Source: Thalassospiraceae bacterium LMO-SO8
GTDB lineage: Bacteria; Pseudomonadota; Alphaproteobacteria; Rhodospirillales; Casp-alpha2
NCBI GenBank assembly: GCA_031655335.1
Contig: CP134226.1
Location: 1,302,001 to 1,366,000 of the forward strand
DNA length: 64,000 bases
Direction of reading: 5' to 3'
Part shown: positions 44,222 through 55,148 of the stretch, in pieces
Layout of the letters: each line of letters starts with the position of its first letter
How positions within the stretch are numbered: position 1 is the stretch's first letter
Notes under the pieces: model-generated
The model's database searches: none
Seen by the model: the letters and a program-made list of their open reading frames with translations, nothing else
What the model was told of the DNA's origin: nothing
Translations under genes and position numbers: made by a program

Positions 44222-46759
44222 TTACTGCCCGGCGTCGGCGTCGCCGACCGTGCGGCTTTTGGGAAAGCGCACGGTGACCGTCGTGCCCTTACCGGGGGCG
44301 CTGTCGATCTCCAGGCTGCCGCCGTGTTCCTCGGTCAGGGAGTGGACCAGCGACAGGCCCAGCCCGAAGCCCTCGTGGGCGCGGGTGAAGGCGCGGTGGG
44401 CCTGGCCGAACGGCATCAGAACCTTGGGGATGTCCTTGGGATCGATGCCGATGCCCGTGTCGCTCACGACGAGGGCATGGCCCGCGTCCGCCGACCAGGT
44501 CGCCTCGACCCGCACGTCGCCGCCCTGTTCCGTGAACTTCACGGCGTTGGTCACCAGGTTGAGCAAAATCTGCTTGATGCGCGTGACATCCGCCATCATC
44601 GCCGGCAGGCCCGGCTGCACATACTTGACCAAGGAGATCTCCTTGGCTTCGGCCCGCTGTTCGACCATGGCCGTGCATTCCTCGACGGCGCGGGCCAGAT
44701 CGACCGGCTCCTCGTGCAGAGACATGGCCCCCGCCTCGATGCGCGACACGTCGAGCACGTCGTTGATCAGCGCCAGCAGGTGGCGGCCCGAACGGATGAT
44801 GTCCTCGGCGTATTCCCGGTAGCGGGACGCGCCGAGCGGGCCGAACACCTCGCTCGCCATGATCTCCGAAAACCCGATGATGCCGTTGAGCGGCGTGCGG
44901 AATTCGTGGCTGACGTTGGCCAGAAAGTCGGTCTTGGCGCGGCTGGCCTGGTCCGCCAGTTCCTGGGCCCGGCGCCGGACGGTGATTTCCTGGCGCAGTT
45001 CCTTGGTGCGCTCGTCGACCCGGCGTTCCAGATCCTCCTTGGCGCGCACCAGGGCGCGTTCGGCCGCGCGGGTCGCCGTGACGTCCGTGCCCGCGCCGCG
45101 GTAACCGATGAAGGCCCCGGTCACGTCGAACACGGGGCGGCCGCTGAGACGCACGGAAATCTCCGCCCCCAACTTGCTGTACAGGGTGTATTCGAAATTG
45201 CGGAACGAACGGTGGGCTTCCATGTCGGCGCGGTGGTCGGCGAAGCGCGCACGGTCCCCGGCGTCCATGTTGCCGGCGAATTCCCAGCGCGTCTTGCCGA
45301 GGACGTCGCTGCGGTCCAGGCCGGTGATCTGGAAGAAGCGGTCGGAGATATAGGTGAAGCGCAGGTCCTGGTCCATTTCCCAGAACCAGTCCGAGGCCGA
45401 TTCCGCGATATCGCGCAGGCGCTCCTCGCTTTCCCGCCACGAGGTTTCGGCGATTTCGCGCACGCGGATCTCGCTGCGCAGTTCGCGGGTCCGGTCGGCG
45501 ATCAGCTTTTCCAACTCCTCGTGGGAGCGGCGCAAGATGTCCTCCGCCTCTTTCTGCTTCGAGATGTCGGTAACCGCCGTGCCGAGCGCGACCACCTCGC
45601 CGGCGCCGTCGGTGATGGGGAATTTGGCGACCAGCACATGACGCATGACGCCGTCGCGGAACGGGCCGTAACGTTCCCGATAGACCGGCGCCCCCTGGTC
45701 GATCGCCGCGGCGTCCTGGTCGCGGACGAAATCCGACGTGCCGTCACGGTCGCCATGAACTTCGTTCTCTGTCTTGCCGATAACCTCGGACATCGGTCTT
45801 TGGGCCCATTCGCAGAACGTCCGGTTGACCCGCAGATAGCGCCCGGACAGATCCTTGATGTTGAGGGACGACGGCACGTTTTCGATCAGCGCCGCCGCCA
45901 TGGCCTCGCTGGCACGCAGCGCTTCGTGACGCGACAGGAACATGCCCGCCAGCAGCGATATGAGAAGGACCGCCGGCAGGCCGACCGCCAGCACCGCGAC
46001 ATGAGCATTGCCGATCTGCATCGCAAGCACCGTCACCGACGGCCGCAGGGTCACCGCCCATTCACGGCCCAGCACACGGACATCCGTGGCGGCGGAAACC
46101 GTGGCCGACGCAGTGTCGGCGGCGACGCCCGCGGCGTGGATCAGGCGATCGCCGTACCGGACCTCGACCCTGAAGCGCTTCGTGATGCCATCGCCCAGGG
46201 CACGGTCGATGATCGGCGCCGTATGGAACGCCACGTTGACGTAGCCGAACCGGCGGTCGGCCGTGTCGAGCGGCGACAGATTCACGAACCCGTTGGCGCC
46301 GTCCGGAAAGTCATACGGCGGGCTGGACGCCGCCGCACCGCCGCCGGAGACGTAATCATAGGTTTCGCGCGCCCCCGGATCGTCACGCAAGGAACCGCCG
46401 AGGCGGTCCGCGCCGATGGTTTCCGGCTCGATCCAGGTGAACCGCCCATCGGCGTCAAGCCGCGAGATGTAGCGGATTCCCGAATAGGTGCCGAGCAGGG
46501 CCCGGGCATGCCGCCGGAATTGCTGTTCGGTCGATATGCCGCCGTCACGCCACAGTTGTTGCAGGTACTGGCCGACGCCGAACCGCGCACTGACCAAAAG
46601 TTCGATCTGGTACGCCGCCTGTTGCGACTTTCGGACCGTGGTTTCACGGGCCTGCTCGACGTTGCGCTGATAGACGATGTGCGATGCGAAAACCAACACC
46701 GCCCCCAGGGAAAGCCCGAGGAAGGTGGCCGCCAGAAATTGACGTGTTGGGGCCTTCAT
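44222..46759 (-). CDS. Membrane PAS-domain sensor histidine kinase (orphan)
   Basis: An 845-residue kinase. TM helices at about 8-27 and 250-275 enclose a periplasmic CHASE-like sensor ('GIRYISRLDADGRFTWIEPE', 'VNLSPLDTADRRFGYVNVAFH'). Two PAS domains follow (about 295-405, 'LNIKDLSGRYLRVN', and 450-565, 'SASDWFWEMDQDLRFTYISDRF'), linked by coiled coils. HisKA has H618 in 'LANVSHEFRTPLNGIIGFSEIM', and HATPase_c shows 'LLNLVTNAVKFTE', 'VSDTGIGI' and 'GFGLGLSL'. No response regulator or receiver domain is adjacent, so its partner lies elsewhere. Confidence 0.92.
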   Translation of the reverse strand: MKAPTRQFLAATFLGLSLGAVLVFASHIVYQRNVEQARETTVRKSQQAAYQIELLVSARFGVGQYLQQLWRDGGISTEQQFRRHARALLGTYSGIRYISRLDADGRFTWIEPETIGADRLGGSLRDDPGARETYDYVSGGGAAASSPPYDFPDGANGFVNLSPLDTADRRFGYVNVAFHTAPIIDRALGDGITKRFRVEVRYGDRLIHAAGVAADTASATVSAATDVRVLGREWAVTLRPSVTVLAMQIGNAHVAVLAVGLPAVLLISLLAGMFLSRHEALRASEAMAAALIENVPSSLNIKDLSGRYLRVNRTFCEWAQRPMSEVIGKTENEVHGDRDGTSDFVRDQDAAAIDQGAPVYRERYGPFRDGVMRHVLVAKFPITDGAGEVVALGTAVTDISKQKEAEDILRRSHEELEKLIADRTRELRSEIRVREIAETSWRESEERLRDIAESASDWFWEMDQDLRFTYISDRFFQITGLDRSDVLGKTRWEFAGNMDAGDRARFADHRADMEAHRSFRNFEYTLYSKLGAEISVRLSGRPVFDVTGAFIGYRGAGTDVTATRAAERALVRAKEDLERRVDERTKELRQEITVRRRAQELADQASRAKTDFLANVSHEFRTPLNGIIGFSEIMASEVFGPLGASRYREYAEDIIRSGRHLLALINDVLDVSRIEAGAMSLHEEPVDLARAVEECTAMVEQRAEAKEISLVKYVQPGLPAMMADVTRIKQILLNLVTNAVKFTEQGGDVRVEATWSADAGHALVVSDTGIGIDPKDIPKVLMPFGQAHRAFTRAHEGFGLGLSLVHSLTEEHGGSLEIDSAPGKGTTVTVRFPKSRTVGDADAGQ

Positions 46760-46862
46760 GCCGCGATATCAACGGCCATGGAGTGGTTCGCGATGGTCGG
46801 TGTCATGGGCGCTCCCAGGTCGTCCGCGCCGATTTTACAGGCCTGCCGGTATTTTTCATCGC

Positions 46863-47743
46863 TTACTTAGGTCCAGGGGGGTGAGCCATGGCAAACCGCC
46901 CCAATTCATCGATCAAGTCGGTGATTACGGTTTTCATGTCGGCATAGCCGGCGGATTTCTCGATCTTCTGTTCGTCCATGTAAAGGCGCCGGTTGATTTC
47001 GATCTGCAGGCTGTGACGCCCCCGGGCCGGGTCGCCGGCCAGGCGGACGATCTCCACCCCCTTGTACCAATGATCGACCCGCACGTCGTAGCCACGGGCG
47101 GACAGATAGTTGCCGACGCAATCGACCAGGGCGGGCCCGGTGGTCGTGCCGTCGCGCGTGCCGAGCACGAAATCGGGGCGCACCGTACCCTCCGGTTCCG
47201 CCGACATGGCCGTCGCCACGGCCGGCATGGAATGGCAGTTGATATGGTAATAGCCGCCGAACCGCCCCGCCGCCCAATCCAGCATGCGCCCGAGCGCCGC
47301 ATGGTAGGGCCGGTGGTAATCGTCGATCCGCGCCCGCAGATCGGCGGCGGCGATCTTGCCGTCATAGACGGGCAGGCCCGGCGGGCGGCGCATCCAGACC
47401 AGCCCCTGGCCAAGTTCGGCCTTCGGTCCGGGCTGCAACGGCGGGCCGCCCCAGGGCCCGTCGACATGGGCCGGGTCCATATCCGTCTCGTTGCGGTTGG
47501 GATCGACGTAGAGCCTGGGGAACAGGGCCTCGAGCAGGGCCGCGCCCTTTTCGGGGGCGGCCGCGTAAAGATCGTCGACGAAGGCGTCTTCGGCCGGGCG
47601 CAGGGCGGCGATGGCCACGGCGGGGCGGAAACCCTCGGGATAGATCGACCCGCTATGGGGGGAATCGAACACCAGGGGAATCGCCGGTTCCGCCGCCGCG
47701 TGGAACCGCAGAACGCCGGGAACCTCCAGGCCTGGAAGCGCCG

Positions 47744-47747
<4 letters not shown>
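46863..47747 (-). CDS. N-formylglutamate amidohydrolase family protein
   Basis: A 294-residue zinc amidohydrolase: 'PLVFDSPHSGSIYPEGF' with early Asp/His ligands, 'LYVDPNRNETDMDP', 'GYYHINCHSMPAV' with a His ligand, 'PDFVLGTRDGTT' and the C-terminal 'VEIVRLAGDPARGRHSLQIEINRRLYMDE'. HutG-type members cleave N-formyl-L-glutamate; relatives act on other N-formyl or N-acyl amino acids. It is the last gene of the ABC importer operon (ATGA overlap with the second ATPase gene), which suggests it processes the imported solute. Confidence 0.88.
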
Positions 47748-48735
<988 letters not shown>

Positions 48736-48739
<4 letters not shown>

Positions 48740-49731
48740 GATGCGCGCGCCCCCGCGTCCAGTTGCGGATGGGCGCAGCGCACCGCCCGGCCCGGCAGCG
48801 GGGTGGTGATCTCCGGCGCCACGTCGCAGGCCATGTCGCCATGGGGGCAGCGGTCCTTGAAGGCGCAGCCCCGGGGCAGATTCAGCAGCGACGGCGTCAT
48901 GCCGGGAATCTGGTACAGCCGCTTGCCCCGGGTGTTGTGCCCGGGGACGGAGCCCAGAAGCCCCCGCGTGTAGGGATGGACGGGCCGGTCGAGGACATCG
49001 CCCAAGTCCCCCTGTTCGACGATGCGCCCGGCGTACATGACGCTGATCCGGTCGGCCAGACCGGCGATGACGGCAAGGTCGTGGGTGATCCAGATCAGCG
49101 CCGTGCCGGTTTCCCGGCACAGCTTCTGCGCCTCGTACAAAATCTGGCCCTGGATGGTGACGTCGAGGGCCGTGGTCGGCTCGTCGGCGATGATCAGGTC
49201 CGGCTTGTTCAGAAGCGCGATGGCGATCGCCACGCGCTGGCGCATGCCGCCGGAAAACTGATGCGGATAGGCCTTGAGCCGCTCGTCCGGGCTGGGGATG
49301 CCGACCTGGCCGAGCGCGTCGCGGGCGCGGGCACGGGCCTCGTCGTTGGAGACGGAGGCGTCATGGGCGCGCACGGTCTCGATCATTTGCGTGTCGACGC
49401 GCAGGACCGGATTGAGCGTCATCATCGGGTCCTGGAAGATCATGGCGATGCGGTTGCCGCGAAGCTGGCGCAGGCCTTCCGGGTCCAGGGTCAGCAGGTC
49501 CCGGCCCTGGAACAGGACCCGGCCGCCGACCACCCGGCCCGGCGGATCGACCAGACCCAGGATCGAGAACCCGGTCACCGATTTGCCCGATCCGGACTCG
49601 CCGACCAGGCCCATGATCTCGCCCCGGCCGACGGAAAAGCTGACGCCGTCGACGGCCTTGGCCACGCCGTCCTTGGTGAAGAAATGGGTTTCCAGGTTGT
49701 CGACCTGCAGGGTGGGCGCGCCGTCGGTCAT
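48736..49731 (-). CDS. Peptide/nickel-type ABC transporter ATP-binding protein (DppD-like)
   Basis: A 331-residue ATPase: Walker A 'GLVGESGSGKSVTGFS' (~37-52), Q-loop 'AMIFQDPMMTLNPVL', signature 'YPHQFSGGMRQRVAIAIALL' (~160), Walker B 'LIIADEPTTALDVT' and the C-terminal Cys-containing tail 'GCAFKDRCPHGDMACDV'. It hydrolyses ATP on the cytoplasmic face to power the permease pair encoded just upstream (17-bp gap). Confidence 0.92.
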
Positions 49732-49748
49732 GATCTGCTATCGCGTCC

Positions 49749-50675
49749 TTATTTCTGCAAACGCGGGTTGAGCACGTCGCGCAGCTGGTCGCCCACCAGA
49801 TTGATGGAGACGATGGTGACGAGCAGGGCCACGCCGGGGAAGAAGCTGATCCAGTACAGGCCCGACAGCATGAAGTCGAAGCCGTTGGAAATCAAAAGGC
49901 CGAGCGACGGCTCCGAGATCGGCAATCCCACGCCGAGGAAGCTCAGCGTCGCCTCCAGCGAAATGGCGTGCGCCGTCTGGATCGTACCGACCACGATCAA
50001 GGGCGGCAGGCAGTTGGGGAACAGATGGCGGAACACGATGCGGTTATGACCGAGGGCCAGGCATTGCGCCGCCTCGATGTATTCCTTGTTGCGCTCGACC
50101 AGGGCCGAGCCGCGCACGGTGCGCGCGTAGTACGCCCATTGCGCGATGACCAGCGCGATGGTGATCTTGTCCACGCCCTTGCCCAGAATGGCGAGCAGGA
50201 TCAGCGCGATGAGGATCGCCGGGAACGACAGCTGAATGTCGACCACGCGCATGATGAAGGCGTCGACGCGGCCGCCGAAATAGGCCGCCGCCAATCCCAC
50301 CGCCGTGCCGATGCACAGCGCGAACACCCCCGACATGACGCCGACGCCAAGCGAGATGCGCAGACCGTAGATGATCGCCGAAACCAGGTCGCGCCCGGCC
50401 CCGTCCGTGCCCAGCCAATAGGTCATGCCGTCCATGGACTGGCTGCCCGGCTTCAGCTTGCCGTCGAGGATGCTGACGCTGGCCAGGTCGTAGGGATCCG
50501 TCGGCGCGACCCAGGGCGCGAACAGCGCCAGCAGGATGATCGCCGCCAGCACGGCCAGCGCCGCCGTGGCGACGCGGCTGTCGGCGTAATCGCGGCAGAA
50601 CCGGCGGAACGGCGTTTCCACCTTGACCGTCCCGGCCGGGGTTGCCCCGGCCGGCGGGGTGGCGGCGTCGCTCAT
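49749..50675 (-). CDS. Peptide-type ABC transporter permease (DppC-like)
   Basis: A 308-residue inner-membrane permease with about six TM helices. The OppC N-terminal helix 'VATAALAVLAAIILLALFAPWVAP' is followed by 'HWLGTDGAGRD'-type 'YWLGTDGAGRDLVSAIIYGLRISLGVG', and the EAA loop 'YIEAAQCLALGHNRIVFRHLFPNCLPPLIV' contacts the ATPases. It overlaps the DppB-like gene by 4 bp. Confidence 0.92.
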   Translation of the reverse strand: MSDAATPPAGATPAGTVKVETPFRRFCRDYADSRVATAALAVLAAIILLALFAPWVAPTDPYDLASVSILDGKLKPGSQSMDGMTYWLGTDGAGRDLVSAIIYGLRISLGVGVMSGVFALCIGTAVGLAAAYFGGRVDAFIMRVVDIQLSFPAILIALILLAILGKGVDKITIALVIAQWAYYARTVRGSALVERNKEYIEAAQCLALGHNRIVFRHLFPNCLPPLIVVGTIQTAHAISLEATLSFLGVGLPISEPSLGLLISNGFDFMLSGLYWISFFPGVALLVTIVSINLVGDQLRDVLNPRLQK

Positions 50676-51649
50676 GACTTGATCTCCGACAGGCGGACGC
50701 GCGGGTCCAGAATGGAATAGAGCACATCGACCACCAGGTTGATGATGACGAAGATAAGCACGATGATCATCAGGTAGGCGACGATCACCGGGCGGTCGAG
50801 GGACTGGATACTGTCGATGATCAGCTTGCCCATGCCGGGCCAGGCGAAGACCGTTTCCGTGACCACGGAAAACGCGATCAGGCCGCCGAATTCAAGCCCC
50901 AGCACCGTGACCACGGGAATCATGATGTTCTTCATCAGATGCACCAGGACGATACGGCTGTTGCGCAGCCCCTTGGCGCGGGCGAACTTGATGTAGTCCT
51001 GGTGGACGACTTCGCGCGTGCCGGCGCGGGCCAGACGGATGACCAGGGATATCTTGAACAGCGCCAGATTGAGCGCCGGCAGGAACAGATGCGCCAGCCC
51101 GTCCAGGGTCAGGAAACTGACGTCGATGCCCATCAGCGGCACCGTGTCGCCGCGCCCCGTCGAGGGCAGCCAGCCGAGGATCACCGCGAACACCATGATG
51201 AACATCAGCCCGACCCAGAAGGTCGGCAGGGAAAACCCCAGGATCGATCCCGCCATGATCGACTTGGACGCCACGGTGTCCGGTTTCAGCCCCGCGTAGA
51301 CGCCCAAGGGAATGCCGATGACGACGGCCAGCAGCAAGGCCGCCAGCGCCAGCTCGAACGTCGCGGGAATGCGGTGGATGATGATTTCCAGGGCCGGCTC
51401 GCCATAGACGAAGGACTTGCCCAGGTTGCCCTCAAGCGCGCCGGCGACGAACCGCCCGTACTGCACGTACCACGGCTGATCGAGGCCCATGGAGCGGATC
51501 ACCTTTTCCCGCTCCTCCTGCGTCGCCTCGTCGGACACCATCATCTCGACCGGGTCGCCGACGATGTTGACCCCGCCGAACACGATGAACGACATCACCA
51601 TGACGACGGCAAGGCTCTGCAGAATCCGGCGGATGATGAAAACGGTCAT
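50672..51649 (-). CDS. Peptide-type ABC transporter permease (DppB-like)
   Basis: A 325-residue permease with the family N-terminus 'IIRRILQSLAVVMVMSFIVFGGVNIVGDPVEMM', 'GLDQPWYVQYGRFVAGALEGNLGKSFVYGEP', and the EAA loop 'DYIKFARAKGLRNSRIVLVHLMKNIMIPVVTVLGLEFG'. Six TM helices are expected. It forms the channel with the DppC-like subunit. A GC-rich hairpin in the 66-bp gap separates it from the binding-protein gene. Confidence 0.92.
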   Translation of the reverse strand: MTVFIIRRILQSLAVVMVMSFIVFGGVNIVGDPVEMMVSDEATQEEREKVIRSMGLDQPWYVQYGRFVAGALEGNLGKSFVYGEPALEIIIHRIPATFELALAALLLAVVIGIPLGVYAGLKPDTVASKSIMAGSILGFSLPTFWVGLMFIMVFAVILGWLPSTGRGDTVPLMGIDVSFLTLDGLAHLFLPALNLALFKISLVIRLARAGTREVVHQDYIKFARAKGLRNSRIVLVHLMKNIMIPVVTVLGLEFGGLIAFSVVTETVFAWPGMGKLIIDSIQSLDRPVIVAYLMIIVLIFVIINLVVDVLYSILDPRVRLSEIKS

Positions 51650-51671
51650 GGATTGCCCCCCGGCCGGACGT

Positions 51672-51698
51672 GGGGGCGGCGCGCCGCTGGCCGCCCCC
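51672..51698 (-). other. Intercistronic hairpin between binding protein and permease genes
   Basis: A 9-bp perfect stem GGGGGCGGC / GCCGCCCCC with a 9-nt loop and no T run. Such stem-loops often protect the 3' end of the binding-protein message and reduce read-through, so that more binding protein than permease is made. Confidence 0.5.
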
Positions 51699-51715
51699 TT
51701 GTTCCGGCGGCGCCC

Positions 51716-53311
51716 CTACTCGGGCTGGATGTCGTAGGCGACCGTGCGCTCGTCCGTGCGCGCCAGGTACTTGAGGCCCTTCTTCGCTGCCCAGGTGTTG
51801 ACCTGATAGTGCAGCGGGATCAGGCCCATGTCCTCGCCGATGGCGATTTCCGTGGCCTGGGCCAGCAGGGCCGCCCGCTTGGTGTCGTCGACCGTGGCCA
51901 GGGCCTGGTTCAGGACGGCTTCCATCTTGGCGCTGGAATACAGGCCACGGTTGGAAGACCCGTTGCCTTTTTCCTTGTCATAGGTGGTGAGCAGCGAGCG
52001 CAGCGGCGACGAGGCCTCGCCCGTGCCCGAGCCCCAGCCGACCAGCAGGAACGAAAATTCGGGCGGCTTGGCCGGCCCGCCGTTCTTGCCGCGCTTGAAG
52101 AACACGCTTTTCGGCATGGTGTCCGGGGTCGTCATGATGCCGATGCGCGACAGCATCTGGGCCACCGCCTCGACGATCTTGGCGTCGTTGATGTAGCGGT
52201 CGTTGGGCCCGTGCAGCGTCGTCTGGAAGCCGTTGGGATAGCCCGCGTCGGCCAGCAGCTTCTTGGCGCCCTTGGGGTCGTATTCGTCGGGCTTCAGCTT
52301 GTCGGATACGCCAAAGAAGCCGTCGGGCAGAAGCTGGCCCGCCTTCACGGCGATGCCTTCCATGACCCGTTCGATGATCAGGTCGCGGTTGATGGCCTTG
52401 GAAATCGCCTTGCGCACGCGCACGTCCTTGAACGGGTTCTTGATCTCCTCGCCCTTGGGGCCCTTGGCGAAGGGCGTGACGTCGCGGTACTGATCCAGGT
52501 GCAGATAGATCACGCGGTTGGAGATGCCCTGGCTGAGGGAAATCTTGTCGTTCTTCTTGAGCCCCGCCACGTCGATCGTCGGCACCTGGTCGATGAAGTC
52601 CACGTCGCCGGCCAGAAGGGCCGCCAGACGCGACGGCGCCGACTTGATCGGCTTGATCACGACGGATTTCCAGTGCGGCTTCTTGCCCCAATAATCCTCG
52701 TTGCGCTCGAACTCCAGAACCTCGCCCTTGATCCATTTGACGAACTTGTAGGGGCCCGTGCCGGCGGCCTGGCTGCCGTTGTTGAAGTCGCCTTCCCAAT
52801 GGCCCTTGGCCTTGTCCGAAACGATGTGCACGTTGGACAGATCGACCGCCATCAGGGGATAGGGTTCCGGCGTCTTGACCCGCAGCGTGTAGTCGTCGAC
52901 GCGCTCATAGGTCTTGCCGCCGCTGTGGCTGAAGACCTTGAAGCTGGACTTGGCGTTCGGGTGGGCGGCCGCGCGCTCCATGGAAAAGATCACGTCGTCG
53001 ACGTTGAATTCCGATCCGTCATGGAACTTCACGCCACGGCGCAGCTTGAATTCCCAGGTCGTGTCGTCGATCGGTTTCCATTCCGTGGCCAGGCCCGGCA
53101 TCAGGCGCTGCTTGTGGTCCTGCTCCATCAGGCGGGAAAAGATGTGCTGGGCGATCTGATTGTTGGGGCCCAGGTTGTGATAGTGCGGGTCGATCGAGGT
53201 CGGCTCCGTGCCGAGCCCGATGGTGATGGTCTGGGCCTGGGCGGCCGTGCCGGCGGCGAAGGTCAGGCACAGGCCCGCCGCCGCCGCGATCATTGATTTA
53301 CGGAAATACAT
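51716..53311 (-). CDS. ABC transporter periplasmic substrate-binding protein (family 5)
   Basis: A 531-residue DppA/OppA-type protein with a signal peptide ('SMIAAAAGLCLTFAAGTAAQAQ', cut after AQA). The mature start 'TITIGLGTEPTSIDPHYHNLGPNNQIAQHIFSRL' and 'WEFKLRRGVKFHDGSEFNVDDVIFSMERA' are the SBP_bac_5 signature. 'VRKAISKAINRDLIIERVMEGIA' and 'LADAGYPNGFQTTL' follow in order. It captures a peptide or similar solute in the periplasm and delivers it to the permease. It is first in a six-gene operon. ATG 53311 places the signal peptide correctly. Confidence 0.92.
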   Translation of the reverse strand: MYFRKSMIAAAAGLCLTFAAGTAAQAQTITIGLGTEPTSIDPHYHNLGPNNQIAQHIFSRLMEQDHKQRLMPGLATEWKPIDDTTWEFKLRRGVKFHDGSEFNVDDVIFSMERAAAHPNAKSSFKVFSHSGGKTYERVDDYTLRVKTPEPYPLMAVDLSNVHIVSDKAKGHWEGDFNNGSQAAGTGPYKFVKWIKGEVLEFERNEDYWGKKPHWKSVVIKPIKSAPSRLAALLAGDVDFIDQVPTIDVAGLKKNDKISLSQGISNRVIYLHLDQYRDVTPFAKGPKGEEIKNPFKDVRVRKAISKAINRDLIIERVMEGIAVKAGQLLPDGFFGVSDKLKPDEYDPKGAKKLLADAGYPNGFQTTLHGPNDRYINDAKIVEAVAQMLSRIGIMTTPDTMPKSVFFKRGKNGGPAKPPEFSFLLVGWGSGTGEASSPLRSLLTTYDKEKGNGSSNRGLYSSAKMEAVLNQALATVDDTKRAALLAQATEIAIGEDMGLIPLHYQVNTWAAKKGLKYLARTDERTVAYDIQPE

Positions 53312-53479
53312 ATCGATTAGGCTCCCTGCTTGATCCGGGTCATCATGCCCGGTGTTGGGAATCATGTTGCATCAAACCCGCGCCGCCGACAAGCGCCGCC
53401 GCCGGGCGGCGTTCGGGGCTTGACCTGAGAGGGCTTTGATCGTTCGATGTGAGCCCTTTTTCCACCGATAAGGACCGCC

Positions 53480-54436
53480 ATGACGCCCGCCGACGCCGAA
53501 TATCCCGTCCAGCTTCAGGCCCCCGACATCAGCCCCTACAAGGCGGGCAATACGGGCATCGATTACATCACCAGCTTCGAGGCGGCCGAACCGGGACCCC
53601 ACGTGATGATCACCGCCGTCGTGCACGGCAACGAACTGTGCGGCGCCATCGCCCTCGACTGGCTGATGAAGCTGGGCGTGCGGCCCAAGCGGGGGCGCCT
53701 GTCGCTCGGCTTCATGAACGTCGCCGCCTATGGGCGGTTCGATCCGGCGGCGCCGCTGGCGTCGCGTTTCGTCGACGAGGATTTCAACCGCCTGTGGGAT
53801 GCCGAGACCCTGGACGGCCCGCGCCAGTCGATCGAACTGACCCGCGCCCGGGAAGTCCGCCCGTTCATCGACACGGTCGACCGCCTGCTCGACATCCATT
53901 CCATGCAGCACGCCACGGGGGCCTTGATGCTGGCCGGGCCGCTCGACAAGGGGCGCAAGCTGGCCGAGGGCGTCGGCGTGCCGGAACTGGTGGTCATGGA
54001 CGAAGGCCACGCCGCCGGCCGGCGCATGCGCGATTACGCGGATTTCCGCAACGAGGCCTCGGCCAAGGACGCATTGCTGGTCGAATGCGGCCAGCATTGG
54101 GAAAAGTCGTCGGAGATCATGGCCAAGGAAACGGCGCTGCGCTTTCTGCTGTACACGGGCGCCGTCGACATGGATTTCGCGGCCCCCCATCTGGGGCCGC
54201 AGCCGCCCCGGCAGAAGATCGTCGAGGTCACCCATCCGGTCACCATCAAGTCCGACCGCTTCCGCTTCGCGGAGGATTACCGGGGGCTTGAAACCATCGC
54301 CAAGGCGGGCACGGTGCTGGGTTACGACGGCGACGATCCCGTGGTCACGCCGCACGACGACTGCGTGCTGATCATGCCGTCGCGGCGCCTCAACCGGGGG
54401 GCGACGGCGGTCCGTCTGGCCCGCGTCGTCGGCTGA
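53480..54436 (+). CDS. M14-type succinylglutamate desuccinylase / aspartoacylase family protein
   Basis: A 318-residue zinc hydrolase. Ligands are in 'ITAVVHGNELCGAIALDWL' (HxxE, about 49-52) and 'RLLDIHSMQHATG' (His ~139), and the catalytic Glu is in 'DALLVECGQHWEK' (~200). 'FVDEDFNRLW' is the substrate-binding Asn-Arg block. Family members remove acyl groups from amino acids. It is divergent from the ABC importer operon (168-bp gap), and together with the N-formylglutamate amidohydrolase it suggests that the locus handles N-acylated amino acids or peptides. Confidence 0.88.
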   Translation: MTPADAEYPVQLQAPDISPYKAGNTGIDYITSFEAAEPGPHVMITAVVHGNELCGAIALDWLMKLGVRPKRGRLSLGFMNVAAYGRFDPAAPLASRFVDEDFNRLWDAETLDGPRQSIELTRAREVRPFIDTVDRLLDIHSMQHATGALMLAGPLDKGRKLAEGVGVPELVVMDEGHAAGRRMRDYADFRNEASAKDALLVECGQHWEKSSEIMAKETALRFLLYTGAVDMDFAAPHLGPQPPRQKIVEVTHPVTIKSDRFRFAEDYRGLETIAKAGTVLGYDGDDPVVTPHDDCVLIMPSRRLNRGATAVRLARVVG

Positions 54437-54455
54437 TCGCGCCCGGCTCCGGCCA

Positions 54456-54484
54456 TTGACAGGGGCGCTTTTCCTGCCAAATTA
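54456..54484 (+). promoter_or_regulatory. Candidate promoter for hsp20
   Basis: TTGACA (54456-54461), 17 bp, AAATTA (54479-54484), about 75 bp before the hsp20 ATG. The -35 is perfect for the housekeeping sigma factor. A heat-shock sigma promoter is not excluded. Confidence 0.42.
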
Positions 54485-54557
54485 AGGACTACGAAGGGTG
54501 CTGCCGTTGGGCGGGTCCTTCGGCCGTTTTCGCTCATGACATCAGAGGAGAACGCCC

Positions 54558-55019
54558 ATGTCTCGGCTCGGCGCCTTCAACAGCCCCCTGCTCTTGGGTT
54601 TCGAACATTTCGAACGCATGCTCGACCAGGCCGCCAAGGTCTCCGGCGAGGGCTACCCCCCCTATAACATCGAACAGGTGGGCGACAACCTGCTGCGCAT
54701 CACCCTGGCCGTCGCCGGGTTCACCGACGACGACCTGTCCGTGACCGTGGAGGAGAACCAACTGGTCATCCGTGGCCGCCAGCAGGACGACGGGGCCGAG
54801 CGCATCTACCTGCACCGGGGCATCGCGGCGCGCCAGTTCCAGCGCAGCTTCGTGCTGGCCGAGGGCATCGAGATCGTGCGCGCGCACCTGGACAACGGGC
54901 TTCTGCACATCGACCTTGAACGCCACGTCCCGGAACCCGAGATCAAGACCATCGCCATTGAAAAGGGCGGGGCGAAGAAGAAACCGGGCCGCACCATCGA
55001 CGTGGCCCCCGAGGAATAG
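54558..55019 (+). CDS. Hsp20 / small heat-shock protein (IbpA-like)
   Basis: A 153-residue alpha-crystallin-domain chaperone. 'YPPYNIEQVGDNLLRITLAVAGFTDDDLSVTVEENQLVIRGRQ' starts the domain (about 33-75). 'YLHRGIAARQFQRSFVLAEGIEIVRAHLDNGLLHIDLERHVPEPEIKTIAIE' ends it, with the C-terminal I-x-I-type anchor 'IKTIAI'. It holds unfolding proteins during heat stress. RBS GAGGAG precedes the ATG. Two DUF1150 genes follow on the same strand. Confidence 0.94.
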   Translation: MSRLGAFNSPLLLGFEHFERMLDQAAKVSGEGYPPYNIEQVGDNLLRITLAVAGFTDDDLSVTVEENQLVIRGRQQDDGAERIYLHRGIAARQFQRSFVLAEGIEIVRAHLDNGLLHIDLERHVPEPEIKTIAIEKGGAKKKPGRTIDVAPEE

Positions 55020-55148
55020 CCCCTACGATACGTCCCGGCATCCGCCTCCGCCGCCCGGATGCCGCCGCACTGCCCAGGCGGCGCATGAAGAAATCCTAAA
55101 ACCGCGTGCCCGGAAAACGGGGCGCGGCAACAGAAGGAGTTTCAGACC

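Noticed and set aside
41558-46870. 1770-codon plus-strand frame through chrR, DUF3500, LLM and kinase genes
   Set aside because: It crosses four well-supported genes on both strands and shows only repetitive Arg/Gly/Asp sequence; a GC-skewed open frame, not a gene.
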